In this document: one piece after another, positions 1-3,845 of the stretch
Position numbering within the stretch: position 1 is the first letter of the stretch
Layout of the letters: every line of letters starts with the position of its first letter
Assembly: GCA_021161765.1 (NCBI GenBank)
Contig: JAGGZZ010000122.1
Span: 1-8,603, forward strand
Reading direction: 5' to 3'
DNA: 8,603 nt
Source: Candidatus Methanophagales archaeon
Lineage (GTDB): Archaea; Halobacteriota; Syntropharchaeia; Alkanophagales; Methanospirareceae
The notes under the pieces: model-generated
Seen by the model: only the letters and a program-made list of their open reading frames with translations
What the model was told of the DNA's origin: nothing
Database searches by the model: none
Program-made: the position numbers and the translations under genes

Positions 1-214
1 ACGTAAAGCTGTTTCTGACCTCGTAGCCGCGGGCATACTCACCGAACTGGACATCGGAAAATCCCACGTGATAAAGATAAATGAGCACAGCCCCTATACC
101 GAGACGCTATTCAAGTTCATCAATACGGTGCAAAGCGTAAAAGAGAAGAGAAGCATAGAGGAGATAATAGCGAAAAGGGCAGGGGCTGGGTCGGCAGCGA
201 AAGCGAGTTCGTAA
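1..214 (+). CDS. C-terminal part of a winged-helix transcriptional regulator (5' end outside window)
   Basis: Reading from base 2, an open frame of 70 codons runs to TAA at 212-214. The visible protein starts at AVSDLVAAGILTELDIGKSH and continues VIKINEHSPYTETLF. This matches the end of an archaeal winged helix: the recognition-helix tail, the L-x-x-A-G-I-L turn, the beta wing (IGKSHVIKIN) and an N-x-x-SPY motif seen in ArsR/MarR-like archaeal regulators. After this comes a charged helix (VKEKRSIEEIIAKRA) and a low-complexity Gly/Ala/Ser tail. The recognition helix and start are missing, so the subfamily and target cannot be named. It shares orientation with the ATPase gene that follows, but 274 bases with their own TATA box separate them, so an operon is unlikely. 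Confidence 0.7.
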   Translation, partial: RKAVSDLVAAGILTELDIGKSHVIKINEHSPYTETLFKFINTVQSVKEKRSIEEIIAKRAGAGSAAKASS

Positions 215-289
215 CCACAAGATTACACAGATTTTCACGAAAAAGAAAAAGAAAAAGTGTCGCATAAAGAAATTTTTAATTAATCCAAA

Positions 290-301
290 TATTTATATAA
301 T
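290..301 (+). promoter_or_regulatory. Probable TATA box for the GvpD/KaiC-like ATPase gene
   Basis: TATTTATATAAT, preceded by A-rich bases, is the best archaeal TATA box between the upstream stop and the ATPase gene. The usual 25-27 bp spacing puts transcription start near 320-325, at the left edge of the inverted-ended repeat. The leader would then be about 165 nt and contain the whole repeat. The sequence between the upstream stop and here (215-289) holds an AAAAAG-rich low-complexity run and a T-run near 271-276 that could end the upstream transcript. A promoter inside the repeat cannot be excluded. Confidence 0.5.
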
Positions 302-327
302 ATGTAAAATGAAGTGAGTAAATTATA

Positions 328-466
328 GACACAGATTAACGCAGATTAACACAGATAGATAATATAGCGGTTTGGCGGTTTAGCGTTTTGGTTAAAGGGG
401 CTGAGCCACTAACGAGCTGAACCTCTAAACTCGCTTAATCCGTGTAAATCTGTGTAAATCCGTGTC
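328..466. repeat. Intergenic repeat element, copy A (139 bp, long inverted ends)
   Basis: The element begins GACACAGATT and ends AATCCGTGTC. Its first 29 bases (328-356) match the reverse complement of its last 29 (438-466) at 24 of 29 positions, and the flanking A/T pair extends this to 30. The middle contains a GCGGTTTGGCGGTTTAGCG triplication. The reverse complement of 345-461 matches 3666-3782 at 109 of 117 positions (about 93%), so this is a true dispersed repeat with a second, opposite copy in the window. There is no reading frame of note, so it resembles a MITE-like non-autonomous element. No clear target-site duplication is visible. The right end lies 8 bases before the ATPase gene's ribosome binding site, so its ends may form a hairpin in the mRNA leader. 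Confidence 0.8.
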
Positions 467-474
467 TCAAATAG

Positions 475-480
475 AAGGAG
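475..480 (+). promoter_or_regulatory. Ribosome binding site that fixes the ATPase start at 489
   Basis: AAGGAG, 8 bases before ATG 489. It decides between this ATG and an in-frame GTG at 462, which lies inside the repeat element and has no such site in front of it. Confidence 0.8.
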
Positions 481-488
481 AATCAATT

Positions 489-1889
489 ATGCACGAAGTA
501 GAAAGCGCACTCAAATCAGTGGAGGGTTATACCCTTTTGCTTAAAGGGGCACCGGGGGCTGGAAAGACCACCTTTGCTGTAACGCTCCTCGAGCAAATGT
601 GTACCGGCGATAGTAAAGGCGCATATATCTCTACTCGTATTGACCCCACCGCACTGTATAAACAATTCCCTGGTTTGGAAGAGCGAATACCCGTAAAAAA
701 CGTTATTGATGCCACGCAGTCGGAATTTTCAGAAGCCAGGTCACAGATGCTCTATGAAGACCTGACAAGCTTCTTGAGAAGTGTTTACAGCGTTGTTGCC
801 GAAGAGGACGTTACAATTTTGATTTTAGATAGCTGGGATGCGGTCTCTTTTCAGATAGGCAAAGAGAATCAGGGCATAGAAAAGCTTGAAACCTCTATGC
901 TGGACATTGCGCGAAAAACGAAAACGCACCTGATTTTGATAAGTGAATACACCGGAGAAAAAAGGCTGGATTATCTCGTTGATGGTATTTTACGATTAGA
1001 AAAGGAGCAGATAGACGATAGAATCGTAAGGAGAGTGTTTATAGATAAAATGAGAGGTTTTCAAGTTCCTTGTATTAACTATCCCTTTACCTTAGAAGGA
1101 GGAAAGTTCACTCATTTTGTGACTCCCGCATCAGGATTAGGCAGCGGCAAGCACAGGGTAATCGAGAAAGAAGAACTTACTCCGGAATATTATTCCACGG
1201 GGATAGAGGATCTGGATACGATAATTGGCGGTTATCCGAAGGGGGGCTTTGTCTTGTTAGAACTCACGGATGATAGCATAAGTTGGTCATATAGACCGGT
1301 TTTATACCACACAATTTCTGATTTCCTGCTAAATGACCATGGCGTTCTATACATGCCTGAGGATGGTTCTTATTCTTCTTCGGTGAAGAAGCTTCTCTCA
1401 GATTACGTCAGCGAAGAAGTGCTGGATAAGAACTTGAGGATGCCTACTGCTTCGGAAAGCGAAAGTGAAGACCCGTGTTTATTTCACGTTGATGTGGCCC
1501 TTGAGCAGGTAAGAGAATGCTTAGATATGCATTTTGAGATTTATAAAGAACTAAAGAAGCCGGTATTGCATGTTCTTGGCTTAACAGCGCTGAATATTTA
1601 CGGCGAGGAGGACATAAGGAAAATGCTTTTGGAGATTGTATCGTGGGTGAGAACAACAGAAGATGTTTTAATAGGTGTTTTGAAACCTTCTGCGAAGTTA
1701 AAGAACGAGATACGAGAGCTCGCTGATATTCATCTCCGCTTTATCCCTATCAACGGCACGCTTAATTTTTACGGCGTTAAGCCCCATACGGTCATCTATA
1801 ATATCTCGCCATTGCCTCCACGCGTGGGTGCAGGGAAAGGGAAAGAAGAGGAAAGATATCACCAGCTTAACCTCACTCCTTTTGTGTAG
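489..1889 (+). CDS. Two-domain RecA/KaiC-like P-loop ATPase, GvpD-type, second domain degenerate
   Basis: A 466-residue soluble protein from ATG 489. Domain 1 (about residues 5-212) has Walker A GAPGAGKTT (20-28, Lys26), Walker B ILILD (Asp114) and the KaiC/RAD55-type end segment DKMRGFQVPCINYPF followed by LEGGKF. Domain 2 (about 230-440) opens with STGIEDLDTIIGGYPKGG, the signature start of a KaiC domain. However, the place where a second Walker A should be reads LELTDDSISWSY, so it probably cannot bind ATP normally. Length and layout fit the archaeal GvpD P-loop family within the KaiC/GvpD/RAD55 group. In haloarchaea GvpD represses gas-vesicle genes, but no gas-vesicle gene is seen here. 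Archaeal KaiC relatives are often linked to signal transduction, and the two-component genes alongside fit that role. The substrate or partner is unknown. The gene converges on the coiled-coil gene. Confidence 0.8.
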   Translation: MHEVESALKSVEGYTLLLKGAPGAGKTTFAVTLLEQMCTGDSKGAYISTRIDPTALYKQFPGLEERIPVKNVIDATQSEFSEARSQMLYEDLTSFLRSVYSVVAEEDVTILILDSWDAVSFQIGKENQGIEKLETSMLDIARKTKTHLILISEYTGEKRLDYLVDGILRLEKEQIDDRIVRRVFIDKMRGFQVPCINYPFTLEGGKFTHFVTPASGLGSGKHRVIEKEELTPEYYSTGIEDLDTIIGGYPKGGFVLLELTDDSISWSYRPVLYHTISDFLLNDHGVLYMPEDGSYSSSVKKLLSDYVSEEVLDKNLRMPTASESESEDPCLFHVDVALEQVRECLDMHFEIYKELKKPVLHVLGLTALNIYGEEDIRKMLLEIVSWVRTTEDVLIGVLKPSAKLKNEIRELADIHLRFIPINGTLNFYGVKPHTVIYNISPLPPRVGAGKGKEEERYHQLNLTPFV

Positions 1890-1969
1890 GCATAAGGCAA
1901 TAGGGATATAATGGTGGAGAAACAAGACTCCTAAGTTAGCAAGTGTTTTGCATTCTCTCTCTTATGCCT
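1888..1969. terminator. Inverted repeat across the convergent 3' ends
   Basis: AGGCATAAG (1888-1896) is exactly repeated in reverse as CTTATGCCT (1961-1969), with a 64-base gap. The left arm overlaps the stop of the ATPase gene and the right arm overlaps the stop of the coiled-coil gene. It could fold in both transcripts and act as a shared terminator. The long loop and absence of a strong T-run make this tentative. Confidence 0.3.
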
Positions 1970-2255
1970 TGCTCCGTACTTGCTGTGCCTCTTCAATCAA
2001 AGTCAATCTTTCCTTAATCGCATATATTTCATCCTTCAGTTCCATTTTCTCTTTTATCGTTCGAATATCCGCGCTCATTTCCTTTTGACCTACTTTAAGC
2101 GAGATTAATTCAGTATCCACCGAATCCAATCTATTTTCAATTACCCCCACTTTTTCCCGGATTTCCTCTATATCCTTTGTATGCTCCTCAATCCGCTCAG
2201 AAATCGTAATTAATTTCTTCACTCCTTCGTAAACTTCTTTCAATCCCTTTTCCAT
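1962..2255 (-). CDS. Small all-helical coiled-coil protein of unknown function
   Basis: From ATG 2255 the product is 97 residues. GTG codons at 2264 and 2261 in the same frame are alternative starts giving 100 or 99 residues. Nearly the whole chain is heptad-like helix rich in Glu, Lys, Ile and Leu (for example KLITISERIEEHTKDIEEI, then IRTIKEKMELKDEIYAIKE). There are no glycines in the middle, no cysteines, no membrane segment and no catalytic motif. It probably forms an oligomeric rod or tethers another protein. A TATA box at 2287-2298 predicts a start of transcription near 2266, so the mRNA would be nearly leaderless. It is the last gene of the minus-strand signalling group and might be an adaptor for the neighbouring receivers or ATPase, but only position supports this. 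Similar short coiled coils are common and poorly conserved. Confidence 0.65.
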   Translation of the reverse strand: MEKGLKEVYEGVKKLITISERIEEHTKDIEEIREKVGVIENRLDSVDTELISLKVGQKEMSADIRTIKEKMELKDEIYAIKERLTLIEEAQQVRSKA

Positions 2256-2286
2256 TTTCACCACTTTGTTAAATATTCCCGCTGAT

Positions 2287-2298
2287 CCTATTTAAATC
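2287..2298 (-). promoter_or_regulatory. TATA box of the coiled-coil gene
   Basis: On the minus strand this reads GATTTAAATAGG, preceded by a purine-rich CGAAA that fits a TFB-recognition element. The spacing to the GTG/ATG starts at 2264-2255 is about 25-35 bases, as expected for a leaderless or very short-leader archaeal mRNA. It lies just downstream of the receiver gene's stop, so the coiled-coil gene can be transcribed alone. Confidence 0.5.
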
Positions 2299-2306
2299 TT
2301 TCGATT

Positions 2307-2325
2307 CTATTCCCTATTCCCTATT
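2307..2325. repeat. Heptamer tandem repeat at the receiver gene's 3' end
   Basis: CTATTCC occurs as two full copies (2307-2313, 2314-2320) plus five bases of a third (2321-2325). The tract overlaps the stop codon and last residues of the receiver gene. Such a microsatellite can change length by slippage and would alter only the extreme C terminus. Confidence 0.6.
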
Positions 2326-2751
2326 GGCTAACGCCCGTATAGCATGTGCCAGTTCATTGCACTGCCTTGCGGGATTACCGTTCTTCGTGATGTATCTGTC
2401 TGCGCCCTTGTTCAAAGCTTCCCTCGCTACTTCCGCTCCCCCTTTACCGGTGAAAAGGATGAAAGGAATATTGGCTATATGTTTTTCGCTTTTTCTCACC
2501 GCTTCCAACAATTCTATGCCGTTCATCCCCGGCATCTGGTAATCCGAGATAACGGCATCGAAATGCTCGCTTTTTAGTTTTTCCAGCGCTTCTTCCGCGG
2601 AAAGTGCACTGGCGATTTTAAAATCTTCTTTTGTTTCCCTTTTCAAGAACACTCTCGTTATCTCTAAATCCGCTGGCTCATCATCCACGTGCAAAACGCG
2701 TATCTGTCCCGGTATCGAGTTTGCATATCCATGCTGAAAATCGTTTATCAT
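2314..2751 (-). CDS. Single-domain response regulator (receiver only), paralogue of the HEAT-protein receiver
   Basis: A 145-residue protein consisting of one receiver domain. It shows the acidic pair in VLHVDDE (Asp23, Asp24), the phosphorylation site in VISDYQMPG (Asp70), the switch threonine in LFTGKG (Thr101) and the conserved lysine in RYITKNG (Lys123). It ends soon after, so there is no DNA-binding or enzyme output domain. Proteins of this kind act by docking to partners or as phosphate shuttles. It is strongly similar to the N-terminal domain of the 657-residue HEAT protein, including the leading ...NSxP-x-IRVLH stretch, the LSAE, MPGMNG and FTGKG blocks and the ALNKGAxRYI end. ATG 2751 has GGTG five bases before it. 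The gene has its own TATA box at 2782-2791, and 314 repeat-rich bases separate it from the next receiver upstream. Confidence 0.92.
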   Translation of the reverse strand: MINDFQHGYANSIPGQIRVLHVDDEPADLEITRVFLKRETKEDFKIASALSAEEALEKLKSEHFDAVISDYQMPGMNGIELLEAVRKSEKHIANIPFILFTGKGGAEVAREALNKGADRYITKNGNPARQCNELAHAIRALANRE

Positions 2752-2781
2752 TTTACACCCTATATTTGTAATTGCAATGGT

Positions 2782-2791
2782 GGTATAAAAA
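2782..2791 (-). promoter_or_regulatory. TATA box of the 145-residue receiver gene
   Basis: Minus-strand TTTTTATACC, about 31 bases before ATG 2751, predicts a leader of only about 10 nt that includes the ribosome binding site. The same ten bases at nearly the same distance precede the HEAT-receiver gene (5851-5860). A perfect palindrome ATTGCAAT lies between the TATA box and the predicted start (2771-2778) and a second lies upstream (2814-2821), so the TATA box is flanked by two identical 8-bp sites that could be operators. Confidence 0.6.
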
Positions 2792-2799
2792 TGCTACTT

Positions 2800-2819
2800 A
2801 CATTTCAATTTTTATTGCA
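2800..2819. promoter_or_regulatory. Conserved upstream motif, copy 1 (candidate regulator site)
   Basis: ACATTTCAATTTTTATTGCA sits about 10 bp upstream of the receiver gene's TATA box. A near-identical sequence occurs at 3603-3623 upstream of the other small receiver, with one substitution and one extra T. The CAAT-N4-ATTG core is an inverted repeat, consistent with a dimeric DNA-binding protein. Confidence 0.45.
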
Positions 2820-2869
2820 ATAGTTAAGTATTTTTTTTATATTATAGAAACACCAGAAAATAAGTAAAA

Positions 2870-3050
2870 ACCACAGAGACACGGAGGAGGAAAAAATGAA
2901 GAATACCGGTAAGAATTAAGAATAGATACCAAAATCCCAATTGATATGTTCTCTGATTCTCGGTGTCTCCGTGGTGAACAACATGATCTATGGCACTACC
3001 ATGATTGGAACCGCCTTAAAACTCTGCGTACTCTGCGCTCTCCGCGGTGA
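2870..3050. repeat. Second intergenic repeat: inverted CACAGAGACAC/GTGTCTCCGTG arms plus CTCTGCG tail
   Basis: ACCACAGAGACACGGAG (2870-2886) is matched in reverse by 2959-2975 at 15 of 17 positions, with a 72-base gap. Further right, 3021-3050 holds ACTCTGCGTACTCTGCGCTC and then TCCGCGGTGA, where CTCTGCG is repeated in tandem. These words belong to a type of dispersed intergenic repeat (CACGGAGACACGGAG and CTCTGCGNNCTCTGCG words) that I recall from archaeal and bacterial genomes. No frame longer than about 22 codons is present. The element fills the gap between the two small receiver genes; otherwise only their flanking signals are seen there. Confidence 0.6.
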
Positions 3051-3065
3051 TAAATAACTTGATTT

Positions 3066-3458
3066 TTAGATAGTGCCTTCCCGAGTATTTACTATCTCCT
3101 CCACAGTCCCGTGCCAGTCTGCGCCTTTGTTTATTGTCCCTTTTGCGCCTGCTTTGAGTGCTTCTCTCTCTATTTCGGTTTCCGCATAAGCGGTGAACAG
3201 GTAAATGTTTGCTTTTGCATCATTTTCAATTATCCTTCTGGTCGCCTCAACACCATCCATCACCGGCATTCGGATGTCCATCAGCACGAGGTCGGGTTTA
3301 TGTCCATCACTTGCCAGTTTGCCGTACATTTCCACGCCTTCCTTACCATTTAGTGCAGAATGCACAGAGAACGTATGCTCCGTATTCCTCGCCAGAAAAA
3401 TGGGCAGTAATTCGTGAATTGTTTCTTCGTCATCCACAAGCAAAATATTGTATTCCAT
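3066..3458 (-). CDS. Single-domain CheY-like response regulator
   Basis: A 130-residue stand-alone receiver. ILLVDDE carries the acidic pair, LVLMDIRMP the phosphoacceptor aspartate, YLFTAYA the switch threonine and GAKGTINKG the conserved lysine. It belongs to a different receiver branch from the 145-residue protein: the MDIRMPVMDG block is the classic CheY/OmpR type rather than SDYQMPGMNG. No output domain follows. ATG 3458 is preferred over the in-frame GTG at 3497 because MEYNILLVDDE is the normal receiver beginning, and the bases before it (AAGGAGAAGGATAAAA) offer two overlapping purine-rich ribosome binding sites. The GTG start would add 13 basic residues unlike any receiver. Upstream TATA candidates at 3551-3562 and 3531-3540 imply a leader of 50-70 nt. 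It is likely phosphorylated by the neighbouring kinase, but that pairing is inferred. Confidence 0.9.
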   Translation of the reverse strand: MEYNILLVDDEETIHELLPIFLARNTEHTFSVHSALNGKEGVEMYGKLASDGHKPDLVLMDIRMPVMDGVEATRRIIENDAKANIYLFTAYAETEIEREALKAGAKGTINKGADWHGTVEEIVNTREGTI

Positions 3459-3550
3459 TTTTATCCTTCTCCTTATAGTTTTCGGTATCACCGTCACCTA
3501 CTTCGAGTTGCAAACGGATGCCGGTTCCATTCATTTATACATTCATTGTT

Positions 3551-3581
3551 TCATTTATATGGTACAATAAAAACTTTATTG
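3551..3581 (-). promoter_or_regulatory. TATA box with adjoining perfect inverted repeat, upstream of the 130-residue receiver
   Basis: The minus strand of 3551-3562 reads CCATATAAATGA, a good TATA box. Immediately upstream of it, 3565-3581 is CAATAAA-AAC-TTTATTG, a perfect 7-bp inverted repeat with a 3-bp gap that overlaps the TFB-recognition position. A regulator bound there would compete with or recruit TFB. A second TATA-like ATTTATAC lies at 3532-3539. Confidence 0.5.
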
Positions 3582-3602
3582 AACTTGCAAAATTTGTTTC
3601 AA

Positions 3603-3623
3603 ACATCTCAATTTTTTATTGCA
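3603..3623. promoter_or_regulatory. Conserved upstream motif, copy 2 (candidate regulator site)
   Basis: This sequence differs from 2800-2819 by one substitution (C for T at the fifth base) and one extra T in the T-run. It lies about 40 bp upstream of the probable TATA box of the 130-residue receiver gene and 27 bp from the edge of repeat copy B. Sequence on either side is not obviously shared with copy 1, which argues against simple duplication of the region. Confidence 0.45.
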
Positions 3624-3650
3624 TATAACGTACAGCTTCCTTCTATTTAA

Positions 3651-3841
3651 GACACCGATTAACGCGGATTTACACGGATTTACACGGATTAAGCGAGTTT
3701 AGAGGTTTAGCTCATTAGCGGCTCAGTCCCTTTGACCCAAACGCTAAACCGCCAAACCGCTATATTATCTGTCTGTGTTAATTAAGCCCTTTCAGGGCTT
3801 GCGGGAATGTGGGCAGAGCCCCCGTAGCGTTAATCGGTGTC
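3651..3841. repeat. Intergenic repeat element, copy B (191 bp, opposite to copy A, with an internal insertion)
   Basis: The segment 3666-3782 matches the reverse complement of copy A at about 93%. The ends form a perfect 15-bp inverted repeat beginning GACACCGATT (3651-3665 against 3827-3841). Compared with copy A it carries about 45 extra bases (roughly 3783-3828), starting with the perfect stem-loop AAGCCCT-TTC-AGGGCTT (3784-3800) and followed by GGGCAGAGCCC (3811-3821), another small hairpin. The element ends 5 bases from the stop codon of the HEAT-receiver gene, so its hairpins form the first structure in that transcript's 3' end and may help termination. No coding capacity is evident. 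Confidence 0.8.
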
Positions 3842-3845
3842 TGAG

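Noticed and set aside
328..466. Short direct repeats such as GATTAAC/GATTTACAC that might suggest a CRISPR remnant
   Set aside because: Units are about 9-11 bp with no unique spacers of 30-40 bp; they are parts of the element's inverted ends.
462..488. GTG 462 as the start of the ATPase
   Set aside because: It lies in the repeat's terminal sequence and has no ribosome site, whereas ATG 489 follows AAGGAG at 8 bases.
489..1889. A gas-vesicle gene cluster, suggested by the GvpD-like ATPase
   Set aside because: No GvpA, GvpE or other gas-vesicle protein is encoded nearby; neighbours are two-component genes.
2896..2920. Possible small genes in the gap between the two receivers
   Set aside because: The longest frames are 8 codons on plus and about 22 on minus, and they run through repeat sequence.
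3459..3497. GTG 3497 as start of the 130-residue receiver
   Set aside because: It would add a basic 13-residue tail before the normal receiver start; ATG 3458 has the better ribosome site.
328..3841. A composite transposon bounded by the two repeat copies
   Set aside because: No transposase or integrase is encoded, and no target-site duplication is visible at either copy, so only a weaker claim (bracketing repeats) is kept.
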